From positions 9,519-31,555 of the forward strand of contig NW_014577856.1 of NCBI RefSeq assembly GCF_000485595.1: a stretch of 22,037 nucleotides of DNA, written 5' to 3'. The DNA comes from Priapulus caudatus (taxonomy: Eukaryota > Priapulida > Priapulimorpha > Priapulimorphida > Priapulidae). The position numbers were made by a program, and so were the translations under genes. A model generated the notes under the pieces. It ran no database searches. It worked only from the letters and a program-made list of their open reading frames with translations, and was not told the DNA's origin. Positions 9,375 to 18,565 of the stretch are shown piece after piece. Each line of letters begins with the position of its first letter. Position 1 is the stretch's first letter.

Positions 9375-9681
9375 GTAAGTCCTTTTATGATACCATTGCA
9401 ACTGAACCACATGTCTGTTTATATCAGCTTATACACATTTATTTGTGAAAACTATAGTATTACGCGTTACATTTATTATCGTTATAGTATATAACAACAT
9501 TAGGTAAACACATTACTTAATTGTGTGGGAAACTTGATTTACTTATAAAAATCAAACTACAGTAATAGATATGGAAAGAGTCTTAAATTGACCTTATGCC
9601 TTCGTATGCCATTAGATATTCTTGGACAGCAGCTGGTTTATTTGTTTCTCTCATATGCTTTAAAACTTGAAAATATTTTAG

Positions 9682-9811
9682 TTGTATTGGGGATGCCTCA
9701 TTGCTCGTGATGTGGTGGAAGGGACAGGACCTAACCATCAACTACTGGGCAGTTTGTAGCTGTGTATACAGAAAACCGGCAACCACGGCATGGATTTGGA
9801 AAGGTTGTCTG
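9682..9811 (+). CDS. Candidate penultimate exon upstream of the terminal exon
   Basis: A pyrimidine/AT-rich tract ending AAATATTTTAG (AG at 9680-9681) precedes it and a donor-like GTAAAT follows at 9812. The frame from 9747 to 9809 reads GQFVAVYTEN then GFGKVV. This is the kind of strand-turn-strand start that would naturally lead into VEQNEENLEVHW of the next exon (10089). That frame carries a stop upstream of 9747, while another frame (from 9683) is open throughout, so either a frameshift lies inside the exon or the match is coincidental. No homologue of it exists next to copy 1, where the GA repeat takes its place. Confidence 0.35.
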
Positions 9812-10088
9812 GTAAATTTAACGTGTGTAATTATGAATAACAGGCAATTGTCTGCACATCAATAACTTCCAGCTGTTATATATGTTCCCTCTGTCTGTGT
9901 GCACTTACCAATGGAAAGAACTGCAAGTTTTATAACAACATGTGTATCTCACATTAACTTTGGATAGGAACGAATTACTCACTAGAACAGACGTACCAGA
10001 TGTGGACTTATGCCTACATTATTCTTATTAAAAATGATTCACACCCTAAAATAACTTTCCGTAAAAGTAATGTATACATAATTTTGAG

Positions 10089-10336
10089 GTGGAACAAAGT
10101 GAAGAAAACCTGGAAGTTCAACTTGGTTTGAAGAAGTTTACATCACTACATGGAAGGGGATGTATGCGGTGTGCAGGACGAGCCGTAAGACCGTACACAG
10201 ATTTTGTGTGTCACGAGGATTTCCGTTTAATATTGGAGACTTTTGTCGTATCAGCAATAATGCCGTCTTTTAAACAAACACAGGCGACATGATAAAAAGA
10301 TACGCAAATGAAGATAACCTGAGAGAACGTTCGTAA
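10089..10336 (+). pseudogene. Terminal exon, copy 2, frame disrupted
   Basis: The DNA matches 5511-5750 closely from the acceptor (TTTTGAG, AG at 10087-10088) to the equivalent TAA at 10334-10336. Scattered one-base length differences split the reading frame, so EENLEVQ, RPYTDFV and the tail KRYANEDN fall in different frames. The order of landmarks is preserved. If the indels are sequencing errors this is a working last exon with good upstream exon candidates. If they are real it is a pseudogene. Copy 1 argues for errors or recent decay, because most sites outside the indels agree. Confidence 0.5.
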
Positions 10337-10731
10337 TTGTGGATGTGTGTGTGTGTTTCGCGCATTGTATGCTTACAACTTTAGTCTTTTTAAACATTTG
10401 CGCATAAAATAACATCTCTGTTTCATAAAGTTATTATTGCCATTGCATCTCCCAGTGTTTAGATCAAAACTTCGTTAATTATTGCTAATTAACGGTGTTT
10501 CTCAAATTGTTTTGTTCAATTTCTTCGGCAAAGTGTTAAATGTTCACAGTAATCAATTCTTATTAAATGTTATTTTTGTCTCAAGTGTTCAGATAGCTGT
10601 GGATTTAAATTTCTAGGCCGGAATAGTTAATTTCTCTACATCGGTAGGGCTATTCAATTATTTAACGTTGATCTTGTGCGACTGCTTATGCCAGAAGAAT
10701 AGTCTGTTTTTGACTTGGCAGTCGTCGTTAT
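10337..10731 (+). other. 3' flank of the terminal exon, copy 2
   Basis: Homologous to 5751-6114, including the GT run, the CATAAAATAACATCTCTG segment and the TACATCGGTAGGG stretch just before the array. No coding potential. Confidence 0.6.
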
Positions 10732-11140
10732 CAGGGCTGCTATAATGCCAGCTGCATTAAACCCAGTGTCGTAGTATTACATACCGGAGTTTGAGCCGGA
10801 ATTAGCGGTCGCTCGGCTTGTTATCAGGGCTGCTATAATGTCAGCCAGCATTAAAAACCTGTTCGTCGTTTACATACGCGGAGTTTGAGCCGGAATTTAG
10901 CAGTCTCGCTCGCTGTTATCAGGGCTTGCTATAATGAGCCGTATAAAAAACGTTCGTAGCTTTACATACGCGGCATGTGTCTACTGTTGGGCGGGGAGTT
11001 AGCGTTGTCGTCGTTGATCAGGGCTGCTATTCAGGCAGCCCGCATTAAAACCGGCTCGTAGTTTACATATGCGCGAGTTGAGCCTGGAAGTTAGCAGTTC
11101 GCGCGCGCTGTTATCAAGGCTGCCTATATGCAGCCTCATA
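10732..11140 (+). repeat. 91-bp hairpin array, copy 2, degraded
   Basis: About five units with length drift. Hairpin 1 is recognisable in most (for example GGGCTGCTATTCAGGCAGCCC near 11022-11042) but damaged in others (GGCTTGCTATAATGAGCC near 10923-10940). Hairpin 2 words CCGGCTC and GAGCCGG also occur. Confidence 0.8.
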
Positions 11141-12053
11141 AAACGTAATAGTTTGCAATTTCACGCGTTTAGTTGACTTATTAGGCCGTGTTATCATAGG
11201 CAGGCCACTCGTGCTAGCTTAATAGATACATGGAGTGTATTTTGGGGCATGCATTGGTTTCAGAATTTCACTTTGGTGCTAGAACTACGCAGAATCTATG
11301 GTTTTGTTTTTGGAAGTAGTCTGATGTAAAGATGCTTTATATTTGATTTAATTAACGTGCATTTTCTTGAGCATGAAAAACTTCGACCTAACTTTTGTAT
11401 TTCACTTTCGACAGCAACAAATTGTAAATAAAAGAGGGTTCTTTGGATATTTAAATTTCCTGCTTAGTTGTATATATTTATGATCGTTCACCCTTGATTT
11501 TTGTAAAGGTATTTTACACGTTGTGCAATTTGAAGTGCTTCACTTTGACACCGAACCATAACATCTGTAGCAGCAGAAGAAATGGGCGCAATTTATAGTT
11601 AGATTACCTCATCTTTAGCCGCATTTTAAGCTTGTGCTGCCACATTTACCATAAAATTGCGAAAACATTAGCCAGAAATTACTCGATTTCAAGATATTCA
11701 AAGTATTTCAATTGCGTGTTCGCGTACCGACACGGGTTGCGTCATCATGTTGAGGCGCATGACCAGGCGAACGAAATCGGCGGGTGTTTTGCACAACCGT
11801 GCAAAACAACGGCACGTAGGGGGGCCGGTGCCAGCTTAGTTATTAGGCGCACGAATCGTTAGAGCAGGAGAGCGTTTTTTCAAAAGGTTAAGTTTAGAGG
11901 GTATAGCAGAAAGAAGAGAAAGAGGACGAAGAGGGGGCTGCTGTTATTTTAAGTTAGGTTGTAGGAAGAGAGAAGGAAGTAAGAGGAGGAGGAAAGCAGG
12001 GACGAGAAGCACGGGTTTTCCAGTTAAAGCGGAAAGAAGTAATTACAGGGAAA
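11141..12053 (+). other. Conserved non-coding part of segment, copy 2
   Basis: Matches 18566-19427. It contains an AATAAA-type word (TGTAAATAAAAGAG near 11422), a conserved stretch with ACACGGGTTGCGTCATCATG, and a purine-rich GAAGAAGAG region. The second TATA box seen in copy 3 is degraded here (AGTTATTAGG). Confidence 0.6.
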
Positions 12054-12242
12054 ATGAGCGGCTCAGCCGGGATTTTCACTTACAGGTGGAGAAAAACGGG
12101 GATCTTCATGCTAGGTAGGAGCCAGGAGCGACTCGAGGGAGACACCGTGGATGCTGCTAGGTCTACGCGAAGCGAGGACGAACGTGAGGGGAAGAACGAC
12201 GAAAGCCGGCGACGGTTAATGCCTGTAATATTGACGAGTTAG
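12054..12242 (+). CDS. Possible small ORF (62 codons), weak
   Basis: ATG at 12054 to TAG at 12240-12242, rich in charged residues, with RSTRSEDEREGKNDESRRR in the second half. No domain or signal peptide. The matching sequence in copy 3 starts at ATG 19428 but is interrupted by several length changes that move the frame and gives a stop after 18 codons. Conservation is therefore at DNA level, not clearly at protein level. It could be 5' untranslated or promoter-proximal RNA of the unit driven by the TATA box at 19232. Confidence 0.2.
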   Translation: MSGSAGIFTYRWRKTGIFMLGRSQERLEGDTVDAARSTRSEDEREGKNDESRRRLMPVILTS

Positions 12243-12255
12243 ATATAGGATCCGG

Positions 12256-12287
12256 TGCCGGCCGATATATACGCTAATATACCGGCA
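12256..12287. repeat. Conserved TGCCGG..CCGGCA hairpin, copy 2
   Basis: TGCCGG (12256-12261) can pair with CCGGCA (12282-12287), extended inward by TATAT/ATATA around an ACGCTA loop. The same structure is kept at 19628-19659 although one base next to the stem differs (GCCG against GGCGG). Confidence 0.5.
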
Positions 12288-12937
12288 GAAGCGAACCACT
12301 GGGATTTTCAAACAACTATAGGACCGCCAGGTTAACTATTAACGTCCTGTCGTACCGTAGTCGCATACCCCTAGGTGCCCAGCTAACATACGATCGATGT
12401 ATCGAAAGTAAGAAAACGGTATAGTTTACACGGTTATTTTTATTCCCTAATACATGTGACTGACCTCGTGAAATTTCTTCTGTTGTTTGCTATTTTATTA
12501 TGATGTCAATATACTATTGCTAAAATAAATTAAAATACTATTTATATTAGTAGCAATACGGAAGTATAGACAGTAAACTCTGTATCTACTTCCTGTGTTA
12601 CTAGTAGTAGGTAAATGCGACTGCGGATTAACGGCAGCTGATAGTACGGTCAACCAGCTCCGTCCTGCAGCTGCGCCTTACCTCGTGCGGGGTGGCTGCA
12701 ATAAACAAAAAGTACAAAAATTGTGATTTTCGCCGCGAAAGCAGTGCTTCATTTGAGGACTCCCCGGCCGCCCAGCAACGCACCTCTGACGAAGCCGCTT
12801 AGCACTGTTCGAATTCAGAAAAGATTTCTAGTTTCTGAAATTAACAATTGCCAAAAGATTCTAACCCTTTCTAATGAGAATACAAATCAGCCGCAAGCTA
12901 TACACTGAAATAGGATCTCATTCTTTCCCCCGCGCCT

Positions 12938-13010
12938 CATTGGCTGATTTCCACCGTGGTAGCTTACCCGAAGCGGGAATTCCCAGCGGAGACACGAGCC
13001 AGTATAAGAG
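12938..13010 (+). promoter_or_regulatory. CCAAT - kB site - TATA promoter, copy 2
   Basis: An inverted CCAAT box (CATTGGCTG, 12938-12946) lies upstream of GGGAATTCCC at 12975-12984, a perfect palindromic NF-kB/Rel-type site. TATAAGAG follows at 13003-13010. Spacing from TATA to the ATG of the signal-peptide exon (13157) leaves an expected 5' leader of about 120 bases. The arrangement recurs in copy 3. Rel-type control is inferred from the motif only. Confidence 0.55.
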
Positions 13011-13156
13011 GCGTCGCCGAAGTTCCGAACATCAGCACACGCCACACATCTGCTACTTCACATAGCGGCTTCTGACGGCTTTGTGAAAACGTGAGAGGAA
13101 CTTGAGCGGCATATACTTTTGAGATCTTGCTTCGTATTCGTCGACATTCCTGAATC

Positions 13157-13225
13157 ATGACTTGCGAAGCTGGCTATTCATTCCTCTTCTCTTGGCTGCA
13201 TACGGTCACTTTGCAGAATGCTAGT
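13157..13225 (+). pseudogene. Signal-peptide exon 1, copy 2, with indels
   Basis: Aligns with the intact exon at 20490-20550: ATG, GCGAA, CTGGCTAT, ATTCCTCTTCTCTTGGCTGC and a GTAAGT donor (13226-13231) are all present. Extra or missing single bases shift the frame several times, so the translated hydrophobic core is lost. It stays open to the donor but no longer reads as a normal secretion signal. It is either a decayed copy or affected by sequencing errors, like the rest of copy 2. A candidate second exon lies at 14470. Confidence 0.5.
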
Positions 13226-13252
13226 GTAAGTACTTAACAGAAAGGCTTTTTA

Positions 13253-13359
13253 ACAATTATTTCGCCGAAGGCGAAGTGAATCTTGTGGAATAATCCTCGC
13301 ATGACAAGTACGATGCGGATTATTCAACAGCATTTCACGAGCTGACGGCGAATAATTGT
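13253..13359. mobile_element. Foldback (MITE-like) element in intron 1, copy 2
   Basis: Terminal inverted arms ACAATTATT(T)CGCC and GGCGAATAATTGT bound a long imperfect palindrome, flanked by TTTA on both sides. The central stem pairs AATAATC with GATTATT and is capped by CGCAT/ATGCG. It is the same element and position as 20578-20680, so it was inserted before the segment was duplicated. Confidence 0.7.
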
Positions 13360-13626
13360 TTTTAGTTATCATTTGCCCGAGTAACTTTTACATCTTTTTT
13401 GGTCTTTTGAGGAAACCAGCATTTTCTCATTTTCTCAGCTGCAGTCCGTAACATTTACTCATTATATATTCAACTGGCTTGATCTTACTATATTCACTGC
13501 CGAAAACTGCTTCGTTGGTAAATTCGACATGCTCAGTTAAGTATGACAAGGTAAAATGGCGGTACGTGAATAGCGCTCTGGTTATTATTGACCTGCAGTG
13601 TTTACTACGTGATTTATGCTCTAGCT

Positions 13627-14055
13627 GTTTGCGACCTGTTAAAAAGAGACGACGCTAAAAGTACTGTTTACTACGCCCACAAATTACGTAAGTAGGTCTC
13701 ATACTCGCGTTTCTCCCATATTATTATTATTATATATATGTATACACATGCTTATTATATTTCGTTACGCTCATGGTACCGACCCAGATCCTTGATGGCA
13801 TGTTGATCTAACACCGGACAGCTCTTTCTGTGTACCAGGTATTAGACGGTGCACACCCGTTTCCCTTATTCTGCGACATTCAAATCATTTTGTATAAGGC
13901 ACTGGGACTGCATCCACACTAACCTCTCACAAGGGTCTAATTGGCCACATGTGACGCCGCTAACGTCAGGTGACGTGCTTTAATTACTCGATTACCCGCT
14001 TATTCCCTTCATAACAGTTTAGATTGACGTGCTGAAGAAATTTGTTTTCATTTTA
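13627..14055. other. Unique non-coding sequence after segment copy 2
   Basis: Homology to copy 3 ends at GCTCTAGCT (13626). After that there is a short TTA/TA run at 13720-13740 and no supported gene. It probably belongs to intron 1 of the signal-peptide gene if exon 2 is at 14470. Confidence 0.4.
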
Positions 14056-14306
14056 CACAGTACACGCACAACACACACACTACACACACACACACAGCAC
14101 ACACACCACACACACACCATGCACACATTACATACCACCAACACAACATACACTGGCACACCACACACACACATGCGCACACACACCACACGCGCGCGTG
14201 CCACCACACACACACACGCACGCACGCACACACACACGTGCACACACACACACCCACACACACACACACACACACCACACACACACCACTACACACCACA
14301 CATTAA
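14056..14306. repeat. CA-rich microsatellite
   Basis: Interrupted ACAC repeats with CACCA, CGCACGCA and GTGCACAC words. All open frames on either strand are repeat artefacts. Confidence 0.9.
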
Positions 14307-14469
14307 CATTATATACGCACGACATTATTTTTAGTTTTATTATTTTTTTATATCATTTTAAGCTTAAGCATACTATTTGTTTAGGCGAATTTTCAAGGAC
14401 TTGTATTGACAATGATTCTTATACATTTTAAAGATCGTCATCATTTTAATTATCTGATTGTTTCTTTAG

Positions 14470-14592
14470 GTGCAAAACCTGGCAAAGACTCCCAACATCT
14501 CGACTGTCTACCTGATTAGCACATTGAGCAGAAAAGACCGATCGGCCACCCAACACATTCAATGCTTTCTGTATCGATTGTGGGAAAAATAG
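14470..14592 (+). CDS. Candidate exon 2 of the signal-peptide gene
   Basis: A strong acceptor (GATTGTTTCTTTAG, AG at 14468-14469) opens a segment readable in two ways. Read in phase 0 it gives 40 codons to TAG at 14590-14592, with NIS (an N-glycosylation pattern) and one cysteine. Read in the phase dictated by exon 1 of copy 3 (one leftover base) it starts SAKPGKDSQHLDCLPD and stops. A third frame later contains AFCIDCGKN. The first copies of the exon differ at the donor (AGTGTAAGT against AGTAAGT), so the phase cannot be fixed. No family recognised. Confidence 0.3.
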   Translation: MQNLAKTPNISTVYLISTLSRKDRSATQHIQCFLYRLWEK

Positions 14593-15420
14593 TACTTCGA
14601 TTTTATATATTCCTTGATGCCTGGCGCGCCTGTGGGGCCTCAATTATTACATCTTAGATTTTTGAGTAAATTAAAATATTATAAAACTAACTAAAATATA
14701 TATATTTATTTATTTAGTTATGGTTCAATAATGTGAGATATCTGTAAATAATAAAATTGAATTTTCGCTACCACTTTAATGGCGACTTGTAATAGGTCCG
14801 TTCTAGAAGATAAGGTTGGTAAATATTAAATTGTTATAAAATATTACATTTATATTACGTCATTTACGAGAATAATGATGTGTGCAAGTAAATGTTCAAA
14901 CACTGACAAAATGTGATGAGTTTTACTCTCCGGTAACTTTATATGTAGCAGTATTTGTCTTCATTTGCACTTAAATTTCTAATCAAGAAAATGATCAATA
15001 AATATCCGTTAAGTGTAAGCCGTAAAGCAGTCTATGAAGAATTATTACGGTTCGTTTCCTGTTTGCGGATAATTATGTATACGCGTTTTGTTACTAACGT
15101 CTATCAAGACTGTTTAATGTAATAGCGCGATGCGTGATTTCCTCGGTCCTAGAAATTAACGTATGGTGTATGTGGAAAACGACGTAACTCGTTCCTATCA
15201 CTAAAATGACGTATTTTCTCGAATATTACATCTGTATTACTCATAGCCTCATCGTGGTTTCGGTTGCTTATACTAATGTTGAAAAGAAATATAAATAATT
15301 CAATGAGAAACTGAATGGAATTTATCCATGCAGCATATTTACTGCTAACTGAGATGTTGGGGTGGTGATATCACAGCATCTACACACCGGAGGCATGAGC
15401 GGACCCTATTATGTCAATTA
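14593..15420. other. AT-rich non-coding stretch
   Basis: No supported gene, RNA or repeat beyond short AT-rich words (TATATATATTTATTTATTT at 14696-14714). The 65-codon minus-strand frame at 14446-14643 is a shadow of the candidate exon. Confidence 0.45.
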
Positions 15421-15483
15421 CACACACTACATTTCCTTTTGATACACTTACAATACACTAGATGCCACATACCTTTTCTACAC

Positions 15484-15745
15484 ACTATACATACACGCGC
15501 GGACACAACACGGCTACACACGATACACACACACAACACACACACACACACACACCCCCCCCACCCCCACACCACAACACACAACAACACGACACACACA
15601 CACACGCTACAACACACACACACACACACACACCACGCACACACACACACACATCACACACACACACACACACCACACACACACACACACACCACAACAA
15701 ACACACACACGCACACCAACACGACACCACACACACACACACATC
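15484..15745. repeat. CA-rich microsatellite with a C-run
   Basis: ACACAC repeats with interruptions and one CCCCCCCCACCCCC stretch near 15554-15567, followed by an AT-rich TATATAATATATACTTATAT zone at 15780-15803. Long frames here are artefacts. Confidence 0.9.
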
Positions 15746-15803
15746 AGCATCACGGGAGAGAATGCTCAACTGCCGTACAATATATAATATATACTTATAT
15801 ATA

Positions 15804-16047
15804 TAATTATATGCTAATGTGATTAGGTGGCGGTTCACTTGTATGTATTTTACTTAATCTCTAAAACAGTGTTAAGATGAACTAACCGCCTGCGAATATG
15901 GAGAATCCGCGAATTAGCTATGTCCTTGGCGCAATCGTCACCGCGCGTATAGCAGTAACCATAACCGGATATCATTAGCTGTTGTGACAAAAAACATTAA
16001 AAACTTTTTAATTACTGTGTTTTTTAAATGTCACAATTATAATCCAG
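15804..16047. other. Non-coding stretch before the next candidate exon
   Basis: AT-rich unique sequence in which I see no feature. It ends in a short pyrimidine/AT tract (TTTTTTAAATGTCACAATTATAATCCAG, split here by position 16030) that could be a splice acceptor. Confidence 0.35.
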
Positions 16048-16278
16048 GAGGACATGAAGGATGAAGGTGACAGAACATATTCTGAGTTGGAAGTACTGAC
16101 GCCGATTCAGATGGCGACGCGATTCGGTGAAGCATGTATAGTGATGAAGACTCTGAATTTTGGAGGTGGAAGACTGGGGAATTGTTGTAGCGAAAAAAAA
16201 TTTTATAGGCTATTACGATTTCCAAAGTTTTTCTATATTACAAGCTCAAAATTGACATGTCTGAGCACTTTTAATTAA
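16048..16278 (+). CDS. Candidate exon or small ORF, acidic start (unrecognised)
   Basis: After an AG at 16046-16047 the frame GAG GAC ATG is open to the stop at 16276-16278. It begins EDMKDEGDRTYSELEVL, with ACIVMKTLNFGGGR and NCCSEKK in the middle and a lysine/phenylalanine-rich end that looks like AT-rich non-coding sequence. Another frame contains SDEDSEFWRWKTGELL, which also looks protein-like, so the true frame is uncertain and an indel may lie inside. No domain named. Neighbouring candidate at 16557. Confidence 0.25.
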   Translation, partial: EDMKDEGDRTYSELEVLTPIQMATRFGEACIVMKTLNFGGGRLGNCCSEKKFYRLLRFPKFFYITSSKLTCLSTFN

Positions 16279-16556
16279 ACAAGTTGTATTCATATTTTGT
16301 TCACTTTTTTGGGGGGTTTGCAAGGTGTTAAAGTTAGAAATCGAATTGATATAAGAAACCATTAACATGCTGGTTTGAATTGGTTGACATTTAACTCAAT
16401 TGATAGTTTAAATACTCAAAATAGATGTATCTATTGGTATAAATGTAAATAAAGATCAGAGTGATTATGTGTTAATTACTGGATGATAAATGAAGAGCCC
16501 ATAATGTTTGAGTGATTGGATTAAATGTATGCAAAATGAATGTTTTCTTTTATTAG

Positions 16557-16755
16557 GATAAAATACCTGCATTTTTTGATTGGTGATATTTCTTGCCGTA
16601 TGCTTCATGAAAAAACTGTATTCAGGTTGATTTTCTTATCGCATGATTTGAAGACACTATATACGAGAAATGAAGTGGTTGAAAAAGAAGGCGAAGATAT
16701 TAATGGAAAATGTTTTTCGTCGATCAATGGTTTTGTACATCGGAGATTTGGATAG
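16557..16755 (+). CDS. Candidate terminal exon (unrecognised)
   Basis: A very good acceptor (TGTTTTCTTTTATTAG, AG at 16555-16556) precedes a frame open for about 65 codons to TAG at 16753-16755. Landmarks are YLHFLIGDISCRML, HDLKTLYTRNEVVEKEGEDI, KCFSSI and VHRRFG at the end. The charged central part and lack of low complexity make it more protein-like than most frames here. A possible internal donor (TTCAG/GTTGAT) lies near 16625. I do not recognise the family. Confidence 0.3.
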
Positions 16756-16829
16756 ATTCAGCTAATCTGCCTAATCAACACAATAAGAAGAAAGAGTGTA
16801 TAAGCAAATGCTGGTCTGGGATGGATCAT

Positions 16830-17160
16830 GGTTTCTTCTCCAAGCTCTAACTATACCTAATTTAATGGGCGCCGGCTGGTCGGCATATTTGGGCGGCGTC
16901 TGGTTAAGGGCAACCCCACACCAGTGAAAGATTCTGGCAGCGGCCATTTATGATACCTGGGACTATGCTGAACATTTTCCAATAGGTTTCATGGGGTTTC
17001 CTCTCCAGCTAATCTAGCTCAATTTTGGGTTGCCTTTCAAATGATCCCACTCACCACACCCACCACAGGGTGCCCGGCAGACGTCCATATCCTTACATGG
17101 GTATGTACATGAATCATTGCTATATTATATACATGAAAATTGGTTTCCTTTCCAGCTAGG
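16830..17160. repeat. Three related GGTTTCYTCTCCAGCT words in a repeat-like region
   Basis: GGTTTCTTCTCCAAGCTCTA (from 16830), GGTTTCCTCTCCAGCTAATC (from 16995) and GGTTTCCTTTCCAGCTAGG (17142-17160) are clearly related, spaced 165 and 147 bp. The region 16860-17200 looks like dispersed-repeat sequence (GGGCGCCGGCTGG, GGGTGCCCGGC) but its ends are not defined. Confidence 0.4.
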
Positions 17161-17356
17161 CTGGCCCCCCTGGGCTCCCGGTCTAGTATGATATACCAAT
17201 AAATTTAATAACAAATTACCTACAAATGCATACATTTGACCGTATAGACGAGATAATATAAGACACGATGTTTCATATAGGATTACACGAATTATACCCG
17301 TATGTGCATGAATCCCACATTTTACATATCTATATACCTGCGCTTGTACACACGCG

Positions 17357-17744
17357 CTCACTCCCTCTCGCAGCAACATTATGCAGTTATATTATGCAGT
17401 TGATTTCAGTCCGTACTGCACGCCTGAAACGGTGCTCGCGCATGCGCAATATCTCCCGAGAATATTAATCTTTTGCGAAATTTATGCATTTAAAATAGAG
17501 AGGAGGTAGTCTAGCATAGATTTATATGATAAAATTCCATCAGTAGACCTCGGTTAAGAAATAGGACAAAGACCTTGCATGTAAGGTACCCGCTGCATAT
17601 ACAAGCCAGTGCATAATATGGCTACGTTAGTGTGTTAGCGCATGCGCAATATTTTATTAAAAGAGTTATATTTTATGAGGATTGTAAATTTAATATGGTT
17701 ATGGGGTATCTCAGCATCGATTTCTGTAATTAACTGTTACCAGT
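17357..17744 (+). repeat. 390-bp tandem duplication, unit 1
   Basis: Starts CTCACTCCCTCTCGCAGCA and ends TTAACTGTTACCAGT. Matches unit 2 (17909-18295) over its full length. Contains GCGCATGCGCAATAT twice and a tRNA-like stem ACCTTGCATGTAAGGT at 17572-17587. Units are separated by about 165 bp that include a pyrimidine-rich CTCTTGTCTCTATTG..CTTTTTCTCCC tract. Confidence 0.9.
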
Positions 17745-17800
17745 AGACCTGTGTTCATAATTAGGAGAGCGCCCTAGCCTGTAGGGTGCAAAATCCCTAC
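17741..17800 (+). repeat. tRNA-like (SINE-head-like) hairpin segment
   Basis: CAGTAGACCT at 17741 begins a segment with an A-box-like word (TTCATAATTAGG), an arm CGCCCTAGCCTGTAGGGTG (17770-17788) and a B-box-like GCAAAATCCC. It is related to CAGTAGACCT..ACCTTGCATGTAAGGT exactly 200 bp upstream (17541). The stems differ at paired positions (CCCT/AGGG against CCTT/AAGG). The loop lacks a normal anticodon context, so this is not a functional tRNA gene. Confidence 0.35.
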
Positions 17801-17908
17801 TTCGTCCACTCCAGTCCGTCCTCTTGTCTCTATTGTATTTCGCTCAGCCTCCTTCTTTTTCTCCCGCCCCAGCTATCTTCCCTGCTGCCTTTACTCAGTC
17901 TCCCAACA

Positions 17909-18295
17909 CTCACTCCCTCTCGCAGCATGCAATATTATGCAGTTGCTTTCAGACCGTACTGCACTCCTGAAACGGTGCTCGCGCACGCGCGATATCTCCC
18001 GAGAATATTAATATTTTGCGAAATTTTTGCATTTATAATAGAGAAGAGGTATTCTAGCATGGATATCTATGACAACATTTCATCAGTAGACCTCAGTTAA
18101 GAAATAGGACGAAGACCTTGCATGTAAGGTACCAGCTGAATATATATACAAGCCAGTGCATAATCTGCATGGCTACGTTAGTGTGTTAGCGCATGTGCAA
18201 TATCTCACTAGAAGAGTTATAATTTCTGATAAATATGAATTTAATATGGTTATGGGGTATCTCAGCATCGATTTCTGTAATTAACTGTTACCAGT
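17909..18295 (+). repeat. 390-bp tandem duplication, unit 2
   Basis: Direct copy of 17357-17744 with scattered substitutions and small indels. The tRNA-like stem is conserved at 18115-18130. It ends precisely at CCAGT (18295), where the 91-bp array of segment copy 3 begins. The 104-codon open frame over the pyrimidine tract and this unit is not supported. Confidence 0.9.
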
Positions 18296-18565
18296 GTTCG
18301 TAGTTTACATACGCGGAGTTTGAGCCGGAATTTAGCAGTCGCGCGCTGTTATCAGGGCTGCTATAATGCAGCCCGTATAAAAACCGGTTCGGAGTTTACA
18401 TTCGCGGAGTTTGAGCCGGAAGTTAGCAGTCGCTCGCTGTTATCAGGGCTGCTATCAGGCAGCCCGCATAAAAACCGGCTCGTAGTTTACATACGCGGAG
18501 TTTGAGCCGGAAGTTAGCAGTCGCGCGCTGTTATCAGGGCTGCTATAATGCAGCCCTCATAAAAC
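18296..18565 (+). repeat. 91-bp hairpin array, copy 3
   Basis: GTTATCAGGGCTGCT at 18348, 18439 and 18530: exact 91-bp spacing. Hairpin 1 loops are TATAAT, TATCAG and TATAAT while the GGGCTGC/GCAGCCC stem is unchanged apart from one GCAGCCCTC end. Hairpin 2 pairs exactly in the unit carrying CCGGCTC (18475-18481) with GAGCCGG. Confidence 0.95.

Larger units (their letters stand above)
10037..13626 (+). repeat. Duplicated segment, copy 2 (most complete)
   Basis: The first part (10037-11130) matches 5460-6786 and the rest (about 11040-13626) matches 18440-20937. It runs from 50 bp upstream of the terminal exon to about 270 bp beyond the foldback element. Compared with copies 1 and 3 it has many single-base insertions and deletions, several in homopolymers. 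It is therefore either older and unconstrained or of lower consensus quality. Confidence 0.9.

Noticed and set aside
17741-17800. Functional tRNA gene
   Set aside because: No complete acceptor stem or usable anticodon loop; only the arm and box-like words remain.
18320-18505. 61-codon frame in the 91-bp array
   Set aside because: 91 is not a multiple of three, so the frame changes from unit to unit; it is an array artefact.
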